Assembly: GCA_947496235.1 (NCBI GenBank)
Contig: CANMCE010000003.1
Span: 186,001 to 250,000 of the forward strand
From: an uncultured Glaciecola sp.
GTDB lineage: Bacteria; Pseudomonadota; Gammaproteobacteria; Enterobacterales; Alteromonadaceae
Direction: 5' to 3'
Length of the DNA stretch: 64,000 bases
Shown here: one piece after another, positions 37,646 through 46,235 of the stretch
Numbering within the stretch: the first letter of the stretch is position 1
How the letters are laid out: each line of letters opens with the position of its first letter
The notes under the pieces: generated by a model
What the model saw: the letters and a program-made list of their open reading frames with translations, nothing else
Told to the model about the DNA's origin: nothing
Databases searched by the model: none
Made by a program: the position numbers and the translations under genes

Positions 37646-38434
37646 TTAAGCTTGAGGCGCAGCGGCTTGAGATTGCGCTAATTCTTGTTCTCTCGCGGCT
37701 TGAGCTGCAGTCACTACTTGAATCGCTTGAATTGGATTTTCAGTTTTGTTTGATAACTCAACTAAACGGTTCAATTGACCAAGAGACAACATAAGAGAAT
37801 AACATGCACCTAAGAAACCAGCTTTGTGCATCGCTAGTACCTTGTCATCTTCCATTTCAAGTAGCTTTTTCTCATTTACAGACAAGATGCCTGTCACATT
37901 ACGAGTTTGACCTGAAACATAACGAATGCGGATTTGTAGTTCTTCAAGCAAATCATTGTCTTGCAACTGCTTTATAAAACGTTGGTTTTGTACTTCGCTG
38001 TTAGCTAGATCAGCAAGAAATTGCTGACGATTTTTCAATAATTCACTTGGCTCACCGCTTTCAGTAAATAAAGGCTCACCTTCATCGCCGAAAAGCTCAG
38101 AACTTTCGTCGATAAATACACCTAATTTGTCACCGTCAGGGCGAATGTCGAATGGGTATCGTTGGATGTTAAGAGGGATGTTAGCACCCTGCCAACGATC
38201 TTCACTCCAAAATAAATTCTTACCTTGTTCTAACCCTAACATAGCAACTGAATGGATGTTATTGGTCGTAGGATCTTGAATTAATACAATTGGCATAGTG
38301 TTGGACAACTGCGCGTATTCGCGAATTGTCGCAGCCGCTAAATGGGTTTCTTTTGCAAACGAAAAGTCCGTTTTAGGGATAATTTTTAGTGCACCATGCT
38401 TTGCTTTATCAAGCGGAATATAGTTAATTGCCAT
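37646..38434 (-). CDS. SapC-family protein
   Basis: A 262-residue soluble protein matching the SapC family, named for a Campylobacter fetus S-layer gene but of unsettled function and common in marine proteobacteria. The start INYIPLDKAKHGALKI and the central FFWSEDRW-like stretch (NLFWSEDRWQGANIPLNIQR) with RPDGDKLGVFIDE are diagnostic. The frame is open to 38575, but the ATG at 38434 gives the family N terminus. The C-terminal tail is Ala/Gln-rich. There is no secretion partner or S-layer gene nearby. Confidence 0.82.
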   Translation of the reverse strand: MAINYIPLDKAKHGALKIIPKTDFSFAKETHLAAATIREYAQLSNTMPIVLIQDPTTNNIHSVAMLGLEQGKNLFWSEDRWQGANIPLNIQRYPFDIRPDGDKLGVFIDESSELFGDEGEPLFTESGEPSELLKNRQQFLADLANSEVQNQRFIKQLQDNDLLEELQIRIRYVSGQTRNVTGILSVNEKKLLEMEDDKVLAMHKAGFLGACYSLMLSLGQLNRLVELSNKTENPIQAIQVVTAAQAAREQELAQSQAAAPQA

Positions 38435-38737
38435 TATTACTTCTCTGATTATATTTTTATGGTTGGACGGAGACTTATGCGTAATAAATTTTTCCGCCCT
38501 CGAGAACAACCTTGTTGTTCGCATCTTGTCCTTCACAGGGTTCGCTATTATGGTACAAAGTGACTCTGATGTCACCCTTTGAACGACAATAGAATAACTC
38601 TATGACTAGTCAATCTCTAGCCTGTGCAGTATAGTAGAATTAACTACTTAAAATTATTAGAAGTTTCTTCAGAAACCAAAATTTATAAATAAGCGTTTAA
38701 TAACAGTAAATAATAACCACCTAACGAAACGAGCCCC
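38435..38737. other. 303-bp divergent intergenic region
   Basis: This lies between the SapC-family gene and the dipeptidase gene and must hold both promoters. It contains two small perfect inverted repeats: GAACAAC/GTTGTTC (38504-38510 and 38514-38520) and GTGAC/GTCAC around 38560-38576. No further gene is seen. Confidence 0.5.
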
Positions 38738-39943
38738 ATGAATACAAACAAAAAGTTAATTTTACCATTTGCACTTGCTTGCATTGCAACCACTGCCTGT
38801 ACTTCCACTTCTTCTGAATCTATGAGTGAAAAAGCGCAACGCATAGCCCATGAAAATATTATTGTTGACGGCCACATAGATGTACCCTATCGCGTGAATA
38901 ATCAGTGGGTTGACGTGACAGTAGCAACAGAAGACGGTGATTTTGACTATCCAAGAGCAGTTGCTGGCGGCTTAGATGCGCCATTCATGTCAATTTACGT
39001 ACCAGCTCGATTAGACAATAGTGCACAATCGACTTACTTGGCAGACGATTTGATAGATATTGTTGAAGCAATCGTAGGAAGAGCGCCTGATAAATTTGCG
39101 CTTGCTTATAGCACTGCAGATGTAGAACGAAACTTTAAAAAGGGCCTTATTTCATTGCCTATGGGGATGGAAAATGGTTCCCCAGTGCAAGGCAGCATGG
39201 AAACCCTTAAACATTTTTATGACAGAGGCATTCGTTATATAACCCTAGCGCATTCGCAAAGTAATCATATTAGTGATTCCAGCTATGATCTTAGACGCCA
39301 ATGGAAGGGGTTAAGTCCTTTTGGAAAAGAGCTAGTAGCTGAGATGAACAAATTAGGCATCATGGTTGATATTTCTCATGTATCAGATGCAGCCTTTTAT
39401 CAAGCCATCGAGATATCAAAAGCGCCTGTTATTGCCTCTCATTCTTCATTACGTCGATTTACGCCGGGCTTTGAGCGCAACATGAACGATGACATGGTCA
39501 AGAAACTGGCTGAAAATGGCGGCGTTATCATGATTAACTTCGGTTCAGGTTTTGTAAGTCCTATGGCGAGAAGTTGGCGAGATCGTATGACCGAAGAACG
39601 CACCGCCTTGGTTGATACCTTTGGATCTGATAGCCAAGAAGTAAAAGACTTTGATGAAAACTTTAAAACACAAAATCCTTATCCATTTGCTGATTTAAAC
39701 ATTGTCCTAGACCATATCGATCATGTGGTTGAACTCGTAGGTATTGAGCATGTTGGCATAGGTTCAGACTATGACGGTGTTGGTGATTCGCTACCCGAAG
39801 GATTAAAAGATGTTTCAACTTTTCCAAACCTAGTCGAAGGTTTGCTGGAAAGAGGCTATAGCGAAGATGATATTAAGCTGATCCTAAATGAAAATCTTAT
39901 GCGGGTTTGGAAAGAAGTAGAAAAGATTGCTGCGGCGTCTTAG
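38738..39943 (+). CDS. M19 membrane dipeptidase, lipoprotein
   Basis: A 401-residue zinc dipeptidase of the renal dipeptidase family (M19). The lipoprotein signal MNTNKKLILPFALACIATTAC puts it on the outer or inner membrane facing the periplasm (lipobox TTAC, Cys21). Zinc ligands are visible in VDGHIDVPY (about 44-52), the bridging Glu in PMGMENGSP, and His in DISHVSDAAF and ASHSSLRRFTPG; GIGSDYDGV is near the C terminus. It likely cleaves dipeptides, possibly with broad specificity. It is monocistronic, followed by REP-like palindromes. Confidence 0.92.
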   Translation: MNTNKKLILPFALACIATTACTSTSSESMSEKAQRIAHENIIVDGHIDVPYRVNNQWVDVTVATEDGDFDYPRAVAGGLDAPFMSIYVPARLDNSAQSTYLADDLIDIVEAIVGRAPDKFALAYSTADVERNFKKGLISLPMGMENGSPVQGSMETLKHFYDRGIRYITLAHSQSNHISDSSYDLRRQWKGLSPFGKELVAEMNKLGIMVDISHVSDAAFYQAIEISKAPVIASHSSLRRFTPGFERNMNDDMVKKLAENGGVIMINFGSGFVSPMARSWRDRMTEERTALVDTFGSDSQEVKDFDENFKTQNPYPFADLNIVLDHIDHVVELVGIEHVGIGSDYDGVGDSLPEGLKDVSTFPNLVEGLLERGYSEDDIKLILNENLMRVWKEVEKIAAAS

Positions 39944-39953
39944 TATTATTAGA

Positions 39954-40036
39954 CACCCTGACGAAAGTCAGGGTGCAGATTCTACGCTGAGCACGCAATG
40001 ACGGTAGATTTTTGTCATCCTGACGAAAGTCAGGAT
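39954..40036. repeat. Pair of REP-like palindromes with GAAA loops
   Basis: Two hairpins share the core CCTGACGAAAGTCAGG: the first has a 9-bp stem (39954-39962 with 39967-39975), the second 8 bp (40017-40024 with 40029-40036), both with a GAAA tetraloop. The bases after each copy are also related (GCAGATTCTACGC and CTAAATTCCCGCG). They lie between convergent genes, the usual place of REP elements, and could act as a bidirectional terminator. Confidence 0.8.
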
Positions 40037-40067
40037 CTAAATTCCCGCGCAGTCTAACAAAGATATG

Positions 40068-40856
40068 CTAAGACTTATCTTTCAAAAAACCAGACAATTT
40101 ATCCTTGGCTTTATCCAATAATTTCTCTTTCTCTTCGTCTACTTTTTCTTGAATTTTATCTTTAGCAGCATTTTTTAAACGATCTTTGGCTTCTTGCTTT
40201 GCTTTTGCAATCGCATTGTCTAACATCGCTTTGGCTACTGCAGCCCCAACCTGGTCTGCTGGTAGTCCATTTGGTTCGCCAACTGCGCCAGCACTAAAGG
40301 TAGGCAAGGTAACTTCATAAACCTTTTTCTCAATTTCATATTCACCCGTAGGTACAGCTTCAAAATTAAGCGTTAACTTGGCATTACTAATAATTACTTC
40401 TTCTACAATGACCAAAGGATTAATTTTCGACTCACTTGGTGGTGGCGTATCGCCTGAAGCAGTTAAGTTAGCGGCTAGGTTATCTTTCAACACAATCAAA
40501 TTTCCTTTACCTGCAGCATCCAATTCATACAAAATCTCGGGAGCGTTAACGGTTAGAGATTGTACTCTGTAAGGTTCACTGGTGACATTGCCAATATCTA
40601 GGGTGATCGCTTCTAAACTAAAGGCATCTTCGTCAGAAAAACCTTGAGGGTTTTCTACGTCAATGTCGTTAATGGTTAGACGCCCCTCAGACAAGGCTAG
40701 ATCAACATTAAATACACTGACTTGGGTGCCTAAAAATTTGCTTCCCTGTTGCTCGATTTGGGTCTTAATAATATCCCCAGCGTTAGACAGGGCATACCAA
40801 ACACCGCCGGCAACCACAGCAATTATTACTAATAAAATGATAAGAACTTTTTTCAT
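40068..40856 (-). CDS. AsmA-like membrane-anchored protein
   Basis: A 262-residue protein with an N-terminal membrane helix (about 4-25) and a periplasmic region resembling the start of AsmA or DUF748 proteins (ALSEGRLTINDIDVENPQGFSDE). The C-terminal 65 residues are a highly charged Lys/Glu/Asp helix, probably a coiled coil (KAKQEAKDRLKNAAKDKIQE). The function is unknown; the AsmA relation, and thus a role at the envelope, is an inference. A GGAGTC ribosome site precedes the ATG. The hydrolase gene lies 75 bp upstream on the same strand. Confidence 0.7.
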   Translation of the reverse strand: MKKVLIILLVIIAVVAGGVWYALSNAGDIIKTQIEQQGSKFLGTQVSVFNVDLALSEGRLTINDIDVENPQGFSDEDAFSLEAITLDIGNVTSEPYRVQSLTVNAPEILYELDAAGKGNLIVLKDNLAANLTASGDTPPPSESKINPLVIVEEVIISNAKLTLNFEAVPTGEYEIEKKVYEVTLPTFSAGAVGEPNGLPADQVGAAVAKAMLDNAIAKAKQEAKDRLKNAAKDKIQEKVDEEKEKLLDKAKDKLSGFLKDKS

Positions 40857-40931
40857 TGGCGACTCCTATTCGCGCTTGTTTTATATTTTAATTTTACATC
40901 TCAGTGGCGCATCAAGATCAAACTATCTCGC

Positions 40932-41954
40932 CTACCCTTGTTCATGCTGCTGCATAAAATAACCCAAGGTTTTTAACATGTTGTCATGTTGCGGGTTTGC
41001 TTTAGGCACAGCACAACGTTCATTTTCATTGACTTCAGACTTATTAAACTGCAACTGCACTATCTGCACCTGATTCATAACCACATCCGCATGACAGACA
41101 TCATAGCTTTCATCAACTTTGAAAAACGTATGATTGCCATCAACTTTTTCAATCAGTGATTCAATACCGCTGACCATAGTGACGTTATCAGCCATTGAAT
41201 GGGCAGCAAATATTGGCTTTTCTATAGTTTTATCTTTTAAAAACTCACGAATGTCTCGAATTACATCCATTAGTATTAGTCCGGAATAACTAGCGACACT
41301 AGGATATTTATATGGATGAGGACCTTGGGTTTCATAGTCACCATCAAGTAATTTGGCGAGTAATTTAATCCCCCAAATCTTACTCATAGTTTCTGCACCA
41401 CCCGTCAGCTCTAACGCCGCTGAAAACAATAAAATCCCTTTAACTTTGTCCGGATTATGTAAGCTATACCAGGTCGCAAATGCGCCACCTGTTGAAAAGC
41501 CGCCAATAAATACAGGTTGCGGCTGCTGTTCGACTATCCCCATAACCTGATTTACGTGTGCATACCAACGACTTTTTAATTGGCTATCTTCCATGTCAGC
41601 ATCTGCTTCTAACTTGCCATGACCTGGGGTCAAGGGTACAACCACAGTATAACCTTCGCGATAAAGATATTCGGCAATAGAACGCATAAAGAAGGGTGAA
41701 TCACTTAAACCGTGAAACAGTACCACTACCCCTTTAGATGTATCTGACTGAAAGACATAAGGGGCATTGCCTTCACTCTTTAGCACATCAGAACACACTT
41801 TATATTCATAAGAAAGTTGCTGTTCGCAAACGCGTGTTGACCCCAATTCTTGTTGATAAATCGCGGCAAACTCATCTAACTGACTTGATGAAAGATTAGC
41901 CTGCGCATAAGGAATGACCAAACAGGATAAAAACAGAATTAAGACCGATTTCAA
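40932..41954 (-). CDS. Secreted alpha/beta hydrolase
   Basis: A 340-residue alpha/beta-hydrolase with a signal peptide (MKSVLILFLSCLVIPYAQA). The open frame begins at 42005, but a TTG at 41954 has GGAG 7 bp before it and gives a normal signal peptide, so I prefer it. The oxyanion segment is LFHGLSDSPFFM, the nucleophile elbow is GGFSTGG, and a catalytic His is likely in YDVCHADVV. It resembles monoglyceride lipase or carboxylesterase-like enzymes; the substrate is unknown. The upstream strong terminator separates it from the peroxiredoxin gene. Confidence 0.8.
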   Translation of the reverse strand: MKSVLILFLSCLVIPYAQANLSSSQLDEFAAIYQQELGSTRVCEQQLSYEYKVCSDVLKSEGNAPYVFQSDTSKGVVVLFHGLSDSPFFMRSIAEYLYREGYTVVVPLTPGHGKLEADADMEDSQLKSRWYAHVNQVMGIVEQQPQPVFIGGFSTGGAFATWYSLHNPDKVKGILLFSAALELTGGAETMSKIWGIKLLAKLLDGDYETQGPHPYKYPSVASYSGLILMDVIRDIREFLKDKTIEKPIFAAHSMADNVTMVSGIESLIEKVDGNHTFFKVDESYDVCHADVVMNQVQIVQLQFNKSEVNENERCAVPKANPQHDNMLKTLGYFMQQHEQG

Positions 41955-41994
41955 ACAAAAGCTCCATTTGCAGACACAACAATAAGAATAGACA

Positions 41995-42034
41995 TAAAAA
42001 AGCAAAAGTTGTTCAAATGATACAACTTTTGCTT
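41995..42034 (-). terminator. Terminator of the peroxiredoxin-glutaredoxin gene
   Basis: A 13-bp perfect stem, AAGCAAAAGTTGT (42000-42012) with ACAACTTTTGCTT (42022-42034), loop of 9, followed on the minus strand by TTTTATG. It ends the transcript that includes the hybrid peroxiredoxin, 27 bp past its stop. Confidence 0.88.
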
Positions 42035-42060
42035 CGATATATTTTAAAAAAAATTAGAGA

Positions 42061-42807
42061 CTAAGCTGACAACCAAGCTTCTAGGTCGTCACTTCCACCA
42101 ATGTGTTTTCCGCCGATGAAAACTTGAGGAACAGTTTCTCTACCTGACACAGCTTTTAAGGACGCTAGAGTTGCATCTCTACCAAGCTGAATTTCTTCGA
42201 ATTCATAGCCATTTGCAGTTAATAACTCTTTGGCTTTTTTGCAGTACGGGCAGCCTATTTTTGTAAACAAAGCGACTTCTTCTGGGGCTTTAACGCTAGG
42301 ATCTAAATAAGCAAGCATAGTGTCTGCATCCGACACTTCAAATGGGTCACCTGGCTTATTTGGTTCTATGAACATTTTTTCTACAACGCCGTCATTCACT
42401 AACATGGAATAGCGCCAACTTCTTTCACCAAAACCTAAATCTTGTTTTCCAACTAACATTCCCATACCACGAGTAAAATCGCCGTTACCATCGGGTATCA
42501 TAGTGATGTTTTCAGATTCTTGATCCGCTAACCAAGCGTTCATTACAAAAGTATCGTTAACCGATACACAGCAAATTTCGTCTATGCCTAGTTTTTTAAA
42601 TACGCCAGCCAATTGATTATATCTGGGTAAGTGCGTTGAAGAGCAAGTTGGCGTGAAGGCGCCAGGAAGCGAAAATACGATGACTTTTCTTCCGTTAAAA
42701 ATATCACTACTGTTTTTAGTTTCCCAATTTTCGCCCACTCTACAAGGCCAAGATACTTCAGGAACACGTTGCCCTTCACGGGATTCAAGTTTATTTAGGT
42801 CTGACAT
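42061..42807 (-). CDS. Hybrid peroxiredoxin-glutaredoxin
   Basis: A 248-residue fusion of a Prx5-type peroxiredoxin (about 1-170) and a glutaredoxin (about 175-248). The peroxidatic Cys55 is in PGAFTPTC and the glutaredoxin site is CPYC (Cys186, Cys189). Related hybrid proteins reduce peroxides using glutathione, as shown in Haemophilus and other bacteria. It lies 33 bp after prsR on the same strand and could be read with it. An OxyR-like regulator is encoded 4.7 kb upstream, which suggests peroxide control. Confidence 0.93.
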   Translation of the reverse strand: MSDLNKLESREGQRVPEVSWPCRVGENWETKNSSDIFNGRKVIVFSLPGAFTPTCSSTHLPRYNQLAGVFKKLGIDEICCVSVNDTFVMNAWLADQESENITMIPDGNGDFTRGMGMLVGKQDLGFGERSWRYSMLVNDGVVEKMFIEPNKPGDPFEVSDADTMLAYLDPSVKAPEEVALFTKIGCPYCKKAKELLTANGYEFEEIQLGRDATLASLKAVSGRETVPQVFIGGKHIGGSDDLEAWLSA

Positions 42808-42840
42808 TTTATATTCCTTGGATAAATACGAATGTTTAGC

Positions 42841-44199
42841 TTAACTTTTAGTTTTTAATTCGTCCAATCTGTATTTATCGATCAATGAATAAAGTGTCGG
42901 TCGAGTCACGCCTAATAACTCGGCAGTCTTTGAAATATTCTGCTCGGCTTGCATGTAAGCACGACGAATTGCTTTTGACTCAGCCACTTCTCTGACTTCT
43001 CTTAAATTGAATACTTGTGAGCTGTGTTCTTCTTCAGCCGCCATGAGTCCAAGGTCGTCAGCCGTAATTAAATGGCTCTCAGCTAAAACTACCGCTGATT
43101 TCAGTTTATTTTGCAACTCACGAATATTACCTTTCCAAGAGTGAGCTCGCATGGCAGCAACTGCATCGTCGCTGAAACCTTTAACTTTGGCACCATATTC
43201 GTCTTTGTACTGATTTAAGAAGGTTTTGGCCAATAAAATCACATCATCGTCACGGTCTCGAAGTGGCGGAATAATAATGCTGATTTCACCCACTCGATAA
43301 AATAAATCTTCTCTAAAGGTCTCTTCTTTGACCATAGAATGCAAATCACGGTGGGTAGCACACACAACTCGCACGTCGACACTGATTTCTTGTCTTCCAC
43401 CAACGCGCTCGATGACGCGCTCTTGTAAGAAGCGCAACATTTTTGCTTGCAAGCCAATAGGCATATCACCTATTTCATCGAGGAAAAGTGTACCGCCTTG
43501 GGCTAACTCAATTTTACCCAGCGTGGTTTTATTAGCACCAGTAAAAGCGCCTTTTTCATAACCGAATAATTCTGATTCCAACAGGTTTTCAGGTATAGAG
43601 GCACAGTTAATCGCGACAAACTTTTTATCTTTACGATGACTGGCTTCGTGAATACTACGCGCAAAGACTTCTTTACCGGTTCCACTTTCACCTAACAAAA
43701 GAGCACTAATATCAGTTTGGGCAATTTTCTCAGCTTTTCGAGCTGCACCTAAAATAGCTTCACTGTTGCCGATAATACGCCCCATAGACGCAGAGGTTTT
43801 AGCTAAGGCTTTGTTTTCTCTTTCTAATGCTGAAAGATTCAATGCTCGTTGTATAATCAGGTTGATAGTGTCAGTGTCTATTGGCTTTTGATAATAATCA
43901 TACGCGCCTAAAGCAACTGCTTTAAGTGCATTTTCTTTATCATCATTACCTGTAACAACCACTACTTTAGTGCTTGGCGCTAACTGTAGAATTTCGGTAA
44001 GCGCTTGTAAGCCTTCAGATGCGTTTGCCGGATCTGGTGGTAAGCCTAGATCTAAAGTAACTACGCTTGGTTCAAATCGACGTAATTGGGTGATTGCCGA
44101 CTGTCTATCAGCAGCAAACACTATTTCTACGTCTTTTAGTGCCCATTTCAGTTGCTTCTGAATACCTAAGTCGTCATCGACTACCAGAATCTTTTCCAT
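42841..44199 (-). CDS. prsR: PrsR-type sigma-54 response regulator
   Basis: A 452-residue NtrC-type regulator. The receiver domain (1-120) has the phosphorylatable Asp50 in TLDLGLP; the AAA+ domain (about 142-375) has Walker A GESGTGKE (170-177) and the sigma-54 contact loop GAFTGA (217-222); the C-terminal helix-turn-helix is ISKTAELLGVTRPTLYSLID. The receiver sequence and the pairing with PrsK identify the PEP-CTERM/exopolysaccharide regulator group (PrsR). It follows prsK by 6 bp. No exosortase or PEP-CTERM protein is encoded in the window. Confidence 0.88.
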   Translation of the reverse strand: MEKILVVDDDLGIQKQLKWALKDVEIVFAADRQSAITQLRRFEPSVVTLDLGLPPDPANASEGLQALTEILQLAPSTKVVVVTGNDDKENALKAVALGAYDYYQKPIDTDTINLIIQRALNLSALERENKALAKTSASMGRIIGNSEAILGAARKAEKIAQTDISALLLGESGTGKEVFARSIHEASHRKDKKFVAINCASIPENLLESELFGYEKGAFTGANKTTLGKIELAQGGTLFLDEIGDMPIGLQAKMLRFLQERVIERVGGRQEISVDVRVVCATHRDLHSMVKEETFREDLFYRVGEISIIIPPLRDRDDDVILLAKTFLNQYKDEYGAKVKGFSDDAVAAMRAHSWKGNIRELQNKLKSAVVLAESHLITADDLGLMAAEEEHSSQVFNLREVREVAESKAIRRAYMQAEQNISKTAELLGVTRPTLYSLIDKYRLDELKTKS

Positions 44200-44205
44200 A
44201 AACGT

Positions 44206-46230
44206 CTATAGTCCTTTTGGTAATTTAATCAAAAAAGTCGTCCCTTGACCTACTTCGCTTTCCACTTCCAAAATACCTTTACTTTCTTCAATAAAAGTTT
44301 TCGCATCGTAAGCGCCTATTCCCATGCCAGCATTGCCTTTTGTGGTATCAAAGGGTTTAAAAAGTCGATGTTTTATAAAATCCATAGACATTCCTTCTCC
44401 GTTATCGGCAATTTGTATCTCAACTTCAGCATCGGTTTGAGATATTTGTAGGTTAACACTACCATCATCAGGAGTTGCTTGTTGAGCATTTTGAATTAAA
44501 TGGTATAAAACATTAGACAATTTTTCGGCATCTATTTGCAGATTTATTTCGCCGTTGGCATCTACCTTAGGTAATGGAAGTAAGGTAGCACATTTTTGCG
44601 CAATTAGGTCATTGATTAATGACACGACCTCAACATTGTTTTTCCCTTTATTTGGCTCGGTATTTTTTTGCATCAATTGCTTGAGCATCTTGTCCATACG
44701 TTCTTTGGTGTATTCAAGGGTTTCAAAAGTATCTTCAATAAACTCTGGATTATCTTTATGTTCTTTTGCATTAGAAATAATTAAGTTTATTTGGGCCAAT
44801 ACGTTTTTTAAATCATGCACAACAAAAGCCGACATGCGGTTAAAGGCTGCAAACTGCGCGTTTTCAGCTAACGCAAGCGAGTTCTCTGCATTGATAATAA
44901 AAGACGTAATTTGATCAGACAATGCACTGATATAATCTCGCAATTCCCAATTTAGCGCTCTACGGTTTGGCAATTCAGCATCTAAGCAGACAAATCCCCA
45001 TAAATCATCATTGACCACAATGGGAATAATAAGTTGATACGGACAGTGATGAATAAAGGCTGATTTCTCATCAAGATGGGCATAGTTTTCTGGTTTAGAT
45101 TTAAGTTCATCCACATCGATGATCCAAGGCTTTGTATCATAAAATCGAGCTATACACTGGATTACAAGCCTAGGAAGATCTTCTGCATGCGCTGGCAAAC
45201 GACTCACAGGGGTAAAGTCTAGATTTCTTTTTTTATACACAATCCCCGAATCGTAACCTATGCCTTCCATCCAGCCTCTTAACGCTGTTTCATAAACACT
45301 TGGCAAATTATCGGTCTTACTTTCGGTGAGCGTTTTGGTAAGTTTTACCCACTCAACACGATAATCATATTGATTGGCATAAAAGTGTTTCGTAATAAAC
45401 ACTTTTACCTTGGTTCGAATTTGATGAGACATCAGCAAGGCTGCTAGTAAGGTCAAGGAAATAACCACCAATGCCAATTGAATACTTAACGACCAGCTAC
45501 CGCCATAATATTTCACCAAATAGCCTAAAAGTGACATCACTAAAAGATAGATGCCAGCCAAGAGTAATAAGGTACTGTGTAATACCACATCACGACTGAC
45601 AAATATTTCTATACCCCAATGTTTAATTCTGCGCACAGCAATGACTAAAAACGGCATTAAGGTGAAAAATATGTAGCCTCTTGCGGCAAAGAAATCCCAA
45701 CTTAGGGTATTTAACATCAGTGCATTCGCATAAATTGCGAAATCCATTAAGTTGATGGCGGCCAAATATATCACCAGGGGTTTAAACGCCCATTTATTTT
45801 CACCTGCTTGGCGATACATGATCTCCGTCATTACTAAGGCTTGGATTGCAAGTAATGTATGCAAGCTAAATTGCCAACTACTCGGCATTAACTGAAAACC
45901 AGCTGAAAGCATAGTAGTGACGGGTAAAATCAAGGCAATTAACGTCGTTGGTTGCCGCAAGAAACTAAATAGATTGCTTACACTGGTTTGTATACAGGCG
46001 CATATGAACAGCATCCAAACACTTTGTCTGATGCTGTCATAGACTAAGATGGATTCTCTGGAGAGGTTATTATTAATATAGGTAACGTGCAACACTGCCC
46101 AAGCCACCATAATAATGGTGGACAACATAAGCAAATGACGCGCAAATCCAGATTTGCGCGTAGTTAATAGCAGAAGGAAAAGTAAAAAGTAACCTAACGC
46201 GGTCAGTCCATAACCTAAATCAAATACCAA
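44206..46230 (-). CDS. prsK: PrsK-type sensor histidine kinase
   Basis: A 674-residue membrane sensor of the PrsK group. About eight membrane helices fill residues 1-270, a GAF-like domain follows (about 310-450), then the H-box FVVHDLKNVLAQINL, N-box LIQNAQQATPDDG, and G-boxes DNGEGMS and AGMGIGAY of the ATPase domain. The start is a TTG at 46230, 6 bp after the ketosynthase stop, with GAGG in the end of that gene; no earlier ATG is available. In other bacteria PrsK acts with PrsR to control surface polysaccharide and PEP-CTERM protein genes through sigma-54. Confidence 0.88.
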   Translation of the reverse strand: MVFDLGYGLTALGYFLLFLLLLTTRKSGFARHLLMLSTIIMVAWAVLHVTYINNNLSRESILVYDSIRQSVWMLFICACIQTSVSNLFSFLRQPTTLIALILPVTTMLSAGFQLMPSSWQFSLHTLLAIQALVMTEIMYRQAGENKWAFKPLVIYLAAINLMDFAIYANALMLNTLSWDFFAARGYIFFTLMPFLVIAVRRIKHWGIEIFVSRDVVLHSTLLLLAGIYLLVMSLLGYLVKYYGGSWSLSIQLALVVISLTLLAALLMSHQIRTKVKVFITKHFYANQYDYRVEWVKLTKTLTESKTDNLPSVYETALRGWMEGIGYDSGIVYKKRNLDFTPVSRLPAHAEDLPRLVIQCIARFYDTKPWIIDVDELKSKPENYAHLDEKSAFIHHCPYQLIIPIVVNDDLWGFVCLDAELPNRRALNWELRDYISALSDQITSFIINAENSLALAENAQFAAFNRMSAFVVHDLKNVLAQINLIISNAKEHKDNPEFIEDTFETLEYTKERMDKMLKQLMQKNTEPNKGKNNVEVVSLINDLIAQKCATLLPLPKVDANGEINLQIDAEKLSNVLYHLIQNAQQATPDDGSVNLQISQTDAEVEIQIADNGEGMSMDFIKHRLFKPFDTTKGNAGMGIGAYDAKTFIEESKGILEVESEVGQGTTFLIKLPKGL

Positions 46231-46235
46231 AGGGG

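Noticed and set aside
37573-37794. Plus-strand frame of 73 codons over the SapC terminator
   Set aside because: It runs through a clear terminator and antisense to the SapC-family 3' end, with no protein similarity.
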